From Sternotherus odoratus (Eukaryota; Chordata; Testudines; Kinosternidae): a stretch of DNA of 64,000 bases. The number at the start of each line of letters is the position of its first letter. Position 1 is the first letter of the stretch. The translations under genes and the position numbers were made by a program. Below the pieces are notes generated by a model. The model was given only the letters and a program-made list of their open reading frames with translations, searched no databases and had not been told where the DNA came from. The stretch covers positions 36,482,319 to 36,546,318 of the forward strand of contig JAVMKO010000006.1 in the NCBI GenBank assembly GCA_032164245.1. Reading direction: 5' to 3'. Below are positions 11,161 to 23,000 of this stretch, one piece after another.

Positions 11161-13327
11161 AACTGGTAGGGCGCCCTCGAGCATCCCATCAAAACTGCTT
11201 CTTCCCCGCCTGCTTGCCCTTAGAGGACCCAGGCTGTAGGGCCAGTCGCGACCGCTTATGGGGCTGCCTTTTATAGTCTCGTAATGTTTTATAGGAGGCC
11301 TCAAACTTTTGCTGGGCAGGCTGCACAGGGGCCTGCTGCGGCTTAAACTTGGGTTTGCCAGAGGCAGGACATAGAGACCCAAGGTTTGGAGGGTTGTGTG
11401 AGAGTCCTTCACGTTGTGCAGTTTAGCATCCATCTGCTCTGCAAACAGGACCTTGCCCGTCGAACGGGAGGTCCTAGATGGCGGCCTGAGGCTCACGGGA
11501 CAGGCCAGACAGCAAGAGCCATGATGCCCTTCACATGGAGACAGCAGATGCCGTGGACCTCGCTGTCGTGTTGGCTGCATCAGATGCTGCCTGCAGGGAT
11601 GCCTTGGTGGCCGCAGTGCCCTCCTCCACCAGCGCTTGGAACTCATTCCTGTCACGCATCTGGAGGGAAGCCTCAAACTATGGCAGAGAGTCCCACAAGT
11701 TGAATTCGTATCTGCTCAGCAAAGCTTGGTGGTTCGCCACCCACAGCTGAAAACTCAAGGTTGAATAAATCTTTTTGCCAAACAAATCCAGTCTATGAGT
11801 CCTTATTCTTGAGGTAGGGGCTGGTTGGCCCTTCCACTTCCTGTGACTGACCAACTCGACCACCAGGGAGTTGGGCGCTGGGTGGGTGTACAAGTACTCA
11901 TGTCCCTTTGCCGGTACAAAGTACTTACTTCCCACTTTCTTAGATATGGGGAACCATCGAGGCTGGCGTTTGCACAAGGCATGTGAGATCTTTACCACCC
12001 TCTCCGAGGTAGAAGAGGACAATACTTTAAACGATGAGTCCAAAGGCTCCTCTACCTCCTCAGCTTGGAGGTAAAGATTGGAGGCTATCCTTTTGAGGAG
12101 GTCTTGGTTGGCCCGAAAATGCTCGTGCGGAACCGACGAGGGCAGGGCTGCTATTGCTACTTCCTAGGAGAGCGAGGAGGCTGGCACCGAACTCTGGCTG
12201 TCCATAGGAACCAGAGGGTCCACCAATTGGTCCTCTGGGCACGGCACCAAGGTCAAGCATCCCACCGACGTCTTATGAAGGGGCCTGGAGAGGGAGGCTG
12301 ACGGTGCCTCCGAGGCTCTGGCCACCAAGCTTGGCCTCACCAGAGGCTGCGTCAGCCCACTGGTATCACTGTCCCAGCCATGAGGCCAGGTGCCACTCCA
12401 CCTGCTGCAGCACCAAGAGCCCGGGCAGCTCTGCCTGGCCGGCTTGGCTGAGAGAGGGACAACTCCTAGCCGAGGACGGGCTTACAAATGAGTCTCTGCT
12501 GCATCGAGACCGGGAGGAGCGGTGGTGCCACTAGCGACGTCGCCCACGGGACCGCAACCTGGAACTGGAGGACCGGTACCGGCAGTAACTGCTGCTCTTG
12601 GATTGACACCCAGGACTTCAGAGTCAGTGCCGTGGACAAGACTCTGAACGGGATTCTTAGCTGAAGCGGCGATGACATCTATGCTGCGACCTGCTTCAGT
12701 AACCCCTACTAGACTGGGACTTTGGGCGATATCCCCTTCGGTCCTGTCGGCATGTGCTTCCCGACGTGGAGTGGTGCCTGGAGTACCAGGCGGATGGCAC
12801 ACAGCCAGAGAGCTTGGCGAATGTCGAGGGCAATCCATGTGAACTCTGCCCTGGACTGCCGCTGGACGGTGAATGGCGTCAGGAATGTTCCCTCAACTGG
12901 TACTCCTCTGGGGGTGACTGCGGAGAGCCCAGTGGTGGCTTGCCTCTGGAGCGTGGAACAGACATTGGTGGCGCTCCAGGTACAGGCAGGGACAAGACAT
13001 CCCGGGCGACTTGCAAGGCTTCTGGCATGGAAGGCATCCAGACATCGGGAGAGTCCTGCACCAATGTGGCCGGGCTACTCCGCTCAAAGCGAGTCAGAGG
13101 CTTGGAGACCGAATGGGATTGAGGACTGCGTAACGTGGGTCTAGCCTCTGCCCCCGATGCACCACAGCACTGCTGCATTGAGGGTGTCTTCTTGGCCTTC
13201 TTATGCCCCGAGGATGGGGAGTGATGCTGACTGGACGAAGGCGCCGGGGATCATCGTGCGCTGACGTCACGGTGCCCGGTGCCGACTTGGGGCGGCGTAC
13301 CAGAGTTGGGGTCAGCGCCGACACCAT
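10990..13327 (-). pseudogene. DIRS-like gag remnant
   Basis: The clearest part is 11678-12043, with YFVPAKGHEYLYTHPAPNSL and RLDLFGKKIYSTLSFQL, matching the gag core of the copy at 1-620. Downstream, the segment near 11400-11500 (FAEQMDAKLHNVKDS) matches the Ser/His/Asn-rich gag C-terminus of that copy. Between 12060 and 13327 the frame is heavily broken, but the Arg/Pro/Ser composition is that of a DIRS gag linker. The N-terminal Cys motif was not found. Confidence 0.72.
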
Positions 13328-13390
13328 TAGGATAGCTCGGATGTCCCTTTCTCCCTAAGGAGTCCACAAAAAGTTGTCATTATCATAGAA

Positions 13391-13513
13391 CAGTGGTTAT
13401 CAACCTGTGGTCCATGGGGGTCCGCAGACTATGTTTAAGATTTCCAAAGGGCTCCACACCTCCATCTGAATTTTTTTAGGGATCTGCAAATGAAAAAAGG
13501 TTGAAACCCACTG
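13391..13513. mobile_element. Small hAT-like (MER5-type) non-autonomous element
   Basis: It starts CAGTGGTTATCAACCT and ends AGGTTGAAACCCACTG, an imperfect terminal inverted repeat typical of hAT/Charlie-derived MITEs. The length is about 123 bp. No clean 8-bp target duplication remains, so it is old. It sits about 20 bases from the truncated DIRS end. Confidence 0.7.
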
Positions 13514-16049
13514 GTATATTGCATTGCAACAGTACAATCAAGAGTTAAAGGAATTTATGATCATAGCCAGGCCATAATCGGAGAGAATGGGAGGCATTCT
13601 CCTAGTTAACCACAGATTGTAGGAGACATTTTGTATTCCCAATGCTGTATCAGTCCAGTGTCAATGTGGAGTCTAAGTCCCAGAAGCTGCCTGTGGATAC
13701 TGGACAGGACAGCAAAGAGGATCCAACTTTGTCATATTCCACAGCTGAGGGCTGTGAATCAATCACCATCATGATTCTCTGGGCCTGGACCAAGGATGTG
13801 ACAATCTAGCTATTTGTAAGTCTGCCAGCAGTGCTGATGAGCAGTTCAAGTGCTGGATTACTTCATTCTTTGAAGGACTGGAGTGCATGAAACATGATGG
13901 AGGTTGATGCTCTGATATTATGCAGATATAATACTTTTTTCCTGAGCCACTTCCTAGCAATCTACCCCAGGCTGATCTGCTGGTGCTCAAACTTACCACC
14001 ATGCTGCAGCACAGATGGCAAAGATCATAAAATCACTGTAGACTTGGATGCATTATAGTACCTGTAAAGAACAAACATCAATGCCGCTGACAGAAAAATA
14101 CTCAACATATTCTGAGGATATTGGCAAACACTTGCGAGAGAACTTCTTCATAATGTAAACATTGTATTCAATTTGCACTGCCCTTCCAGTTAATTGTCAT
14201 TTGCCATATCTCTTGACACATCTGACTGGTAATAAGCGCAACTCTTCACGTGTTCTGTGTCTGCCTCTCCTTCCTTGCATGCAGACCAAGCGAACAAAAA
14301 CAGCATGGCCTCCTTGGATGCTGGTTGCTCAGTTTTGCTACAAACTGCATGAGAACAGAGGAGACACTGTGATCCCTCTGCCACTCTCTATTTGTTTCCA
14401 TGACTTTTGCACACTCCAGAAGAATTATTTATCCTGGAAGGAAAAGTGTTAGAACTTGATTCAGGTTGATTTTGAAGGGTATCGTGAAAACATCAGCTCT
14501 TAGCATCTGAATATAGAACTAGCCCATCAAAATGGCACAGGAAGTCAAAATGGGTTCAGGAAATACCATCAGGAGTCTAGATTTGTTATGGACAACAGAC
14601 TCCAGTTGGCAGCCTCAGAATCCTTCTGGGAGCCACTATGAAGAGGAATGAGAAAGCAACTCCTTTGAGACAACCCTTGACTGATCTCCACAAAGACACA
14701 AAAGCCCTCTAATTTCCCGGAGTTCTTGGCAATTACTGCTTTGTGAAATGCCAAAGACAGTACTTTGCAACATTTAAAAACAGAAAGTAAATACTGCTGT
14801 ATTATGGGTGGTGAACACACAAATCCACATTTGTTACCTTCTGGTGTTACCATATTGCATTCAAGGAGCTTCATTTTCCTATATGTAAACATACATTCAG
14901 GTCATAAATACAGATAGTCTGTTGTTCACTCTGAGAAAAGCTTTCAATCACACACAATGAATCAGGCTGAGAAATGTCAAGTAAACAGAAATGTATTAGA
15001 ATAGTAAACAAAAACCAGTCAATATTACAAACAATGGCTCTACCTTAATGTACCAAACAATATCCTCATGAGTCTTGATTGGTTCATAAACTTAGAAGTA
15101 ATTTGCAATGTAATCAGTCAGCAGAGCAACAGGGAACACAGAAGCAGCTTTCAGAATTTCACTTTCTTCAAAGTGTACAGAACAGCAATTTCAAATAATT
15201 CACCATCAACTAAGACATTTTTCAGATAATCTAGAGTCTTCTCTTTCCATACAAGTCTTAACATAAGCCTTTGGTTTGGAAACCCTGAAAGAACAAAAAG
15301 GATCTATTCAACTTGTTTATTAGCAAATCTGTAATATTGTGCATCAGTGGTGGGACAAATGATATTGTACATAAAAACCCATTGTTCTCAATGTGGACCA
15401 TTATTTAATCTATCTTTTATGTCAAGTGAAGCCCATTTCTTGGCCAGACCGAGGCATCCTTTACTTCTATATCTGAAAGTCTTCATTGTGTCTTTTAAGT
15501 GAAATTAAATTTTGTGAGGGGCATGAACATGCATTGATGGGGAGTCAAATAGAAACATGATCTATTGTGACCACAGGGACTTTCTGGGCTCCCATTGGGG
15601 GGGCTTCCCACATTCACAGTTTTCCATTATTTGGTTTAATTTCAAACTCAGCAATAAAGGAACTTTTTTCACACTCCACATTTCTACCTGGAGTATTTCA
15701 GTACCACAGAATTAAATTCAAACTCACAGGTAGCAATGGAAATTTAAAACAGCTGAGAAACTATTAATCCAGAAAACATTTCAAAAAACGGCTGCCCTCC
15801 AAGATGACAGAGAAGCTGTCCAATTACTGTAGGCCAAGAAGAGCTAAGGCCTAAAAAAAAAAGCTGGCTACAAAGAGGAGAGCAGGTGGCTCCTGGAGTC
15901 CCCAGGTAAGACATCCACTCAAATAGAAGCAGCATGATGCCTCTTCCAGATGACGGCGATTTTAAACACTGTCAACATGTGAAGACAGACAACATTTAAA
16001 AGGTAAAACAAACACCAAGAGAAAGGCCCATGCTGTATGGCCCACCAAA
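13514..16049. other. Intergenic sequence downstream of YLPM1
   Basis: No gene is supported. Open frames are short and without coding character. Part of this could be extended 3'UTR of YLPM1 if a more distal polyadenylation site is used. Confidence 0.5.
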
Positions 16050-16459
16050 CTCACTGGGTTTATAGTGAAAGTTTATTGTTCTGCTTCCTAGTACAATAAG
16101 CTACAAGGTACGTACAGTATAAAACGAGAATGGCCACAAAGCAAAGGTGATACAGACATCAGTTACAGTACAGCGGAGGAAACAATCTCTGCCTAATTTG
16201 TCCACCCTACCCCAAGCATAGGAGCTAAAACTACTGACCCCCCGACCCCTTCAAAAAATATTAAAATGAAAACTCTTGCTTAGGTGCAGCGGAATTGTAT
16301 GTCTTTTGGGGACACTGGTTATCACCTGCCAATATTTCAAGGAACTTTCAGAAACTAAAACAACAAAACAAACAAAAATAATCTGTGAAGATGGTAGTGA
16401 CATGATCCATGTAGGATGCTCATGCCACGCTGGGTTCAGTTCTCCTCTAAGTAAATGGC
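16050..16459 (-). other. YLPM1: YLPM1 exon 21, non-coding 3'UTR exon (predicted)
   Basis: On the minus strand a strong acceptor (a CTTTTCTTTTCTTTACAG-type pyrimidine tract) ends at 16460, so the exon would begin at 16459. It faces a consensus donor AAG|GTAAGT at 16845/16844 that lies after the stop codon. The exon would run to the polyadenylation signal at 16077-16072, with cleavage near 16050. With this exon the gene has 21 exons, as I recall for human YLPM1. The splice is inferred, not shown. Confidence 0.68.
16072..16077 (-). promoter_or_regulatory. YLPM1: Polyadenylation signal AATAAA for YLPM1
   Basis: This is the only AATAAA on the minus strand between the predicted 3'UTR acceptor (16459) and here. 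Its context is GAACAATAAACTTT. Confidence 0.65.
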
Positions 16460-16844
16460 CTGTAAAGAAAAGAAAAGTCTGTTACATTGAGAAATGTATC
16501 AATAAAAATGGTCAGAATTCAAATACAGTAATGTAGAACCTGGAATTGGAAGAACTAGGTATCCAGCTGACACATATTCCGGTTGTCCTTATAATGAACA
16601 CTTACATTCTTATTACTGACAATGCTTGGAGGTTTTAAAGGCCAAAACCCCTTTTCCTTCAATCTTGAAACGCTACACACAGGAGATTACACACCAATGA
16701 ATGTGCACAAATGACAAATCCACCTACCATTCAAGGCCCCAAACGAGAATATCTGGAAGGAGAACCCTAGTAATGTGTGCACTTTAATCTCATCCTCAAT
16801 TTTTAAACAGTGAGACTAAATTTGTATAATGGTGGAACACTTAC
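16460..16844 (-). other. YLPM1: Predicted 3'UTR intron (intron 20)
   Basis: This 385-nt interval is bounded by GTAAGT and a pyrimidine-rich acceptor, lying wholly after the stop codon. Nothing else is recognised within it. Confidence 0.6.
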
Positions 16845-17025
16845 CTTAAAGATACAAAAATTCCATATAGTAATGGTCTCAGATATATTTGGTGCGGTTG
16901 AGGGCTCTCTCAGCAAGATGACCACTTTCATCTGTGATCTTCTCCCAATCCGTTTGTCCAACCACAAAACCAATAGCCCTCTTCCTGTCTGCATCCTTCT
17001 TTTCTTCTAGGTCTGCCCACCTCAC
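16845..17025 (-). CDS. YLPM1: YLPM1 exon 20 (last coding exon, with stop)
   Basis: The acceptor CATAG precedes GTG AGG TGG at 17025. Coding runs 17025-16879 (49 codons including TGA); 16878-16845 is UTR. It encodes [26 protein letters not shown] and the terminal RTKYI. Its first three residues complete the RVRW phosphatase 1 docking motif begun in exon 19. The exon ends at a consensus donor only 34 nt past the stop, short enough not to trigger nonsense-mediated decay. Confidence 0.95.
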
Positions 17026-20000
17026 CTATGAAGAACACAATGTCAGTAGGACAGTCCTTCAAGAATCAACACTGGGACACTAGTAGGCCTTTCCCTCACA
17101 AACTAGTGTATGAAGAAAATTCTTAACCTGCACTCAATCATTTTGGTTCTGAAATTGAAGACTCAATCATTCTCTCAAAGGAAGCAGTGGATGTTCCCCA
17201 CCAATTACATCATTTAAAAGTCAATGTCCTGAATATATCAGAGTAGGGAAAAGTCTTGCACTGGCTGGGGGATGAACTAGATGATTAAGTCTTTTCCATT
17301 TTAGCACTAACAATTCTGTGATTCAGAGCATAGCAGCTGCATTTAGTCTAAGGCCTAGAGGAAGAGTATGGCTGGATGCCTACTGCTCACAGGAAACAAG
17401 AGGAAGACAAGAGACCATTGGAAAGTACTATTCTGTGTGGAGGGATGGAGGGATACTGAAGGAAAGCTACAGAACACAACAATGCTCTGATCTTTTCGGA
17501 CCTCTGCAGTCATCTTCTCACCCACACATATATGCATATATGGAATGAGGGGTTTGGGTGTGGGGAAAGAGGGCTTAACAGAAGTCACACACATAAAATC
17601 CATTTTATTTTCCTCTTCTCTCATATACAACACACAGTACAAGCTTCCTACCCTCTTTTCTCCATTATATACTATACCTTCTGTGCCCCCCAAAAACATA
17701 CGCCATACACAGAATACCCATCTCCATGGCTTCTCTTGAAAGTCTGCATCTTTACATAAAAAGTTTCCTTAAGAACGACACATCTTTTTCCTAACTCTCA
17801 AAATCTGAGACATATACTGTTAATCTTTACTCTCTTCAATGGCTCATTTTATCATATCAAATCTGTAATGTGTTTGGAAGACCATGTTCTTAAGACCAGT
17901 CTGCCATGGCATCTAATGGGACAATGAAATGAAACAATGAGGCCATACTGGTCCTGTATGCAGGCAAACTGAATGAATGGTGAAGACTATATTCTACACA
18001 GAGAATACTATACAAGTTCTTTAGAGATTTTTCGCACTAATGGCGTTTATTACCCTCTTCTTGCCAGGTTCAGAAGCACGTGTATCATAGTCATCTGGAA
18101 GCTGAAGATAATCCTCCATCCTGCTGGCAATTGCTTCCCAATCACGTTTCCTCTTTGTGCCTGTCCGCAAGCCATCCAGCTTGTCTGAGAACAAACACAG
18201 AGCCTCAGCGTTAAAGGAGAAAATTTGTGTAAAAGGCACACAAACAAGATGAGAGAAGGAACACTTTCAAAAGAATGAGTCTGTATTTCACAGCAGCAGA
18301 ATTTGCACATCCAGATTGTGTTGATGAGCGGAATGATCTCTAGTTTGTTTCAACTCTAAAGACTCACCCCCCATTTCCAACTTTTATTTATCTTTCATAT
18401 TAACTTTGTCAGTAACACTCAGTATTGTTGTTTGGATGAGGGCAGAAAATGTATCTTCCTGGAAGTTCACATAATTCAGAGTCCATGCTCAGCAGGTGTA
18501 GCACTGATGCTGTAAGTAAGCTGTTGGTGGAATGGCAGTCCCATCTATTCTGCACTTTAACACAATATTAATGCCACACATTTTCTTCCCAGTGTTGGGT
18601 TTAATACTGTGTCAAACATGGTATAATATGCAATATCAGGAACTTGGTGTCCATCAAACTGTTAAACCTACTAAGGACTGTATAGTAAGCAGTTTTTGAA
18701 GAACTGCTTCTACTGATTACAAAATCCTGTGTCTGCAGAAAGACTCGGTATTATTCATGGTGTGAGAGGTCTCACACACATGAATGCTCTAGAAGTAAGT
18801 TTGCCCAAAGACCACTTTCTTCTTTGGTTGTTTACTGAACCAGAGTGACCAGCCTGAGAGATGAGGTGAAACAAGATGACATTTATTGAGTTATTAAGAA
18901 CTTTCTCTTTTTGGCCACTTATTCGAGGCAGATTGTTAGTAGTAATGAGACAAAGTACATAAGGTTAAGGACTAATAGGCATGAAGATATGAAACTGGCT
19001 TTACAGAGCTAAAAATAATATCACTACCTTTTTTCCCATTGGTGTTTACTCACTGGTTCATACTGTTATGTAGTAAGTTTTTTACCCCTATATTTTAAGC
19101 AATTTCTATAATCACTGCCACATTAAGTATATGTAGAGTGACTTTTTACAATTATTTGGTGTTCTCTGTAAACCGTTGTCAGTGATGACAACTTAGAAGA
19201 CACCAATGTTATTAAATTAGCCAACAGGAGATCTCTTAAACTAATCAAATACAAAGCAGCCCATTTGATGGGCAGTAGAAAAGGACAGTCTAAAAATGTG
19301 CATCCAAAGAATTTCAGTATGTAAATGAAGTTTGTCTTATTTAAAATAGCAAAGAGCAGAGTAGTATTGAAGGTCATGCAAGACAAAAAAAAAAAAAAAA
19401 GAATGGTGACTTATGCACACTTCAGTAAAACTTCACATAACAAACCAATAAAGTAATCCCCTCTCTTATTCAATGTTAGAAATTTCAAGAATCCATTATG
19501 CCCCATTTAATTAGGACAGATTCAAATCTTTCATCTGCCCAAGCAAAGCACTTCTGAATCCCCTCCCCAAAGACACTACAGTTAAAAATCAGCACAGAAT
19601 AGCTATATCTGCTTTCCTGAAGTGCTAACAGTTACACAGACTAAAAGAAGAAACTTAACGCAAAGTCAAATATTTGTGACTACGGCTCCGTAGAGATATG
19701 TCATCTCCTTTCAGGAGAGAAACTCTAGACTTGGGAAATTCCTTTGTACTGCTCCAGCAGTAAAGGTACTTCCAAGCCCATCTAGTATTATTCACAAATT
19801 ACTGAACACAGACCACTGCTATCATAAGGGTCTCCAGAATAAACAGCATTGAAAAGGAAAGAAGTACACACATTTAGGAACATTTAAGCTGTGACAAATG
19901 GAGTAGTCAAGGAACTCTGATAAGGCAATCATATCAACACTTTCCCACTGCGAATCAGAATTTTCTGATGCAAAGTGCATGTAGCAAGCACATCTGATCA

Positions 20001-23000
20001 CCAGCATGAAAGAATTAATTCTTCCACTTTGCCTGTGTATGACACAAGAGTTTTTGCAACACTCAAATGTAAAAAGGTGAGTTAAGGACTGCACCATCAG
20101 TTTGAATAATCCTTCTTTTAAGGATTCCGTTATCTCGGTATAAAGTATGTTTCTAAATGTAATCTCCTTTTGTGTTTGAAGTTGGCTGCCCTTCCAGGGA
20201 GATCTGCTTCCATCCACGGCGTAGCACTTCAAGGTATGTCCAGAGGTGCCCCCATAGCAGACACTCCTTGAAGCATTCTCAAAATTCTATTGCACTGATC
20301 CTTGGCACATCAACTCAGAAGGGTTCCTTGTTATGAGACAAGGTTTCACTTTGTCATATAGAGCCCACAATGGTAGTTATGGAAAGAAATGGTTATTTAG
20401 TACCCAACATTAAAATTTTAATAATTCTACCATTTAGATTTTTAAAAATAGCAAAATGGCAGTATCTTTAAAATCTGTGAAACTTTTTAAAACTCACCTT
20501 AATTTTTTTAGCTCTAAAAGCTCCTGAAATTAGTCAATAATTTTTTCTCAATACTGGCCCCTCCTCCAAAAAAGTTAGTTTTCATATTTGTTATGCACCA
20601 CTGATAGTGGCCTGAAAGAAATGTTATTTGCATCCTAGAATAAAGCTTTACAGTGCAGATAAACCTTCAGATATTGCGAAGTTAGTTTCTCCTTCTGTGA
20701 GGTCTGAACATTGCACTATTAAACCATACTTTTAAAGAGGCAATTATACCTCAATCAAGACAACAAGCATTAGCCCATTTCTGTAGGCTGTAAATGGAAG
20801 AACTTGCTGCACAAACACAGAAGGGCACATCGATATAGCAGTAGTTACATTTTAAATGGAAATGTGGCTGTGGTTGTATTCAGAACATGTATGGAAAATG
20901 GGCAGCAGTATGCAGGGACACATTATTCAGAAGAGGAATGTACCATCCCTGCCAGAATAAATATTAACCAAAGCAAAAATCCGGAGGCAAGGAGATTTTC
21001 ATGTGCTCGGTGACTGCCACAAGCATGTTCAGCCAAAAATGCAACATTTCAGACATTCTCCATGACACACTGTAGGTAGTAAAATTCTGTTGCACTTTAC
21101 CTGTAATAATATTTATGAATAAAAACAGAAAGCACAACAGAATTTGTAGCTGCCAAGTGATTTGGGTGAACCAAGCCACCAAAGAAATGCATTTGGCTTA
21201 AGATTCTGCCTTTAAGCCCTTTCACCTCTGTAAAGGACTGTCTAATGGGTGTAAACATGCTGGATAGACCAGCATCTCCCAGGAAACAACCCAAATCCGG
21301 AATAAGAAATCTATATTACAGCTTTACATACCATTTAGTATACAGTTCTAATCAGTCACTGCTGATATGGACTCTTAGGAATAACTATGGCTCACCAAGC
21401 ATTATCCTGGAAATCCTGGTATGCATCAGATATAACCACTTGTAAGGCCCAGAACGCAAGGTTTTTTAACCACAGTTTTGGCTCACAATGCCTGAATTTA
21501 TAGAGCAATCTTCTAGGAAACAGCATCCATTACAATGGGATTTAGGGCTCTTGGTAGCAATATAATACCTGTTTTTAGTACATTTTGTTTTTTCTATAGC
21601 TTTTTATAGAGTTTAGACAATGGGAAAGGGGCTATTTATAGCAAAACAGGGACAGATTCAGTCTGTTTCCAGGGTGAGCCCTCTTTAGCAACAGGGCATG
21701 GTGATCGTGGAATAGTGGTGTCCTGTTAGCTGAGTTCCTGATGAGAGCTAGTTACAAGAAATATGTACAGCTGATGTCAAGATCAGTGTCTAACATAGTC
21801 ATTTTGTTAGGAGTTTAACCCTGCAGTTTATTATACATTTATTTGTACATATTTGGGTTAAATGGAGATATCCTATATTACTTTTATAGTTTGGATTAAT
21901 GACCCAGAAGGCACATTATAAAAACAATTATTTTGTTTCTATTTTTAATTAGTGAGATTTAACAAAGGTGAGGGGGATGTATTTTAAAACCTCTATTTGT
22001 GAGTTTCTGCTGCAGCCCATACTCAGTTTTGCTGGGGATGCTACACAAAGATTGATATATATTTAAACCAGATTAATTGTTCTATGTATCATACATATTT
22101 TGGGCTTTTGTATTTATTATTTGTAAAATGTGTGTAATTGAGGGATTTTTTTGGGAGGGGGAGGTGTTTAAAAATGTGACGTGTGTGTAATGGGACACTT
22201 CCGTTCCTCTTATGCACATTTGATGAAAAACAACAATTATTTGGAATATAACACAATAACCAACAGCTTTGAATTTTTTTAACCACGCACAGAGCATTTT
22301 ACACTGTGATTTCCAAAGCACATTTCTTTAAAATTATCACACCAAGCCCTAAGAAATAAGCTTAACAACGGACCAGGTTTGTGAACTCTACAGCAGGAAT
22401 GCATACAACCCTTGGAATGAGTTTCTTCTTTATTTGCTTAGCTGTTTGATAGGCCTCAGATACTGAGAAAAGGCTATTCCAGTGGTGCTGAGGGTATCAG
22501 GAAGTATAGATGTTCCATCAGGATTTCCATGGCTCATCAAGAGAAAGTGACAGTAGAAGACTTGCTGCAGCAAAGCAGTCAAACAGCAGGCAACAAAAGG
22601 CCATATATGTAAACAGGGTCTTCTGGTGCCATTTCTATGATGCAGTTAGGGCTTGAAAATAAGAAAACAGAGGTATGTATCCCATACTCAGACTCACAGT
22701 CCACAGGGTTAGGCAGTTGTATGTAGTGAACTTTCTCTTTGAAATTTAGACTACACATCCTCTTTCAGATATCTATTATTTTATCATAGAGATGACTGAA
22801 AGTGATCCTTTTACCGGGGTTGGTTCAAAGTACCATTCCTGAAAGAAACATTGTTGTTCAAAAGTTGCATATTAATGGAAATTCCTTTGCATGCATACAT
22901 GCTCCATCACTTGGCCTTGTGCCTGCATTTCTCCTGCTGATTTTGATGGAAACATCAGTTATAACAGATAACGTCTAACAGCACAGCAACATTAATGAGA

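Larger units (their letters stand above)
8005..13370 (-). mobile_element. DIRS-like retrotransposon, nearly full length but inactive
   Basis: Read on the minus strand, the order is gag (about 13327-11000), RT and RNase H (about 11160-9649), and tyrosine recombinase (about 9476-8362), ending in terminal repeats at about 8320-8005. This is the DIRS gene order, with no integrase and no long terminal direct repeats. All frames are broken many times. The YLDD box of the RT is present, but the first catalytic Asp of motif A is replaced. The recombinase keeps an ARRVSEL box but has Cys where the nucleophilic Tyr is expected. The 5' end (right side) lacks the Cys-rich gag start seen in the copy at 1-2195, so it is probably truncated near 13370. 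It lies in the same orientation as the copy at 1-2480. Confidence 0.88.

Noticed and set aside
2481..16049. Whether the neighbour expected downstream of YLPM1 (PROX2 or DLST by mammalian synteny) is present
   Set aside because: No prospero-type homeodomain or acyltransferase sequence is visible; the stretch holds DIRS elements and unassigned sequence.
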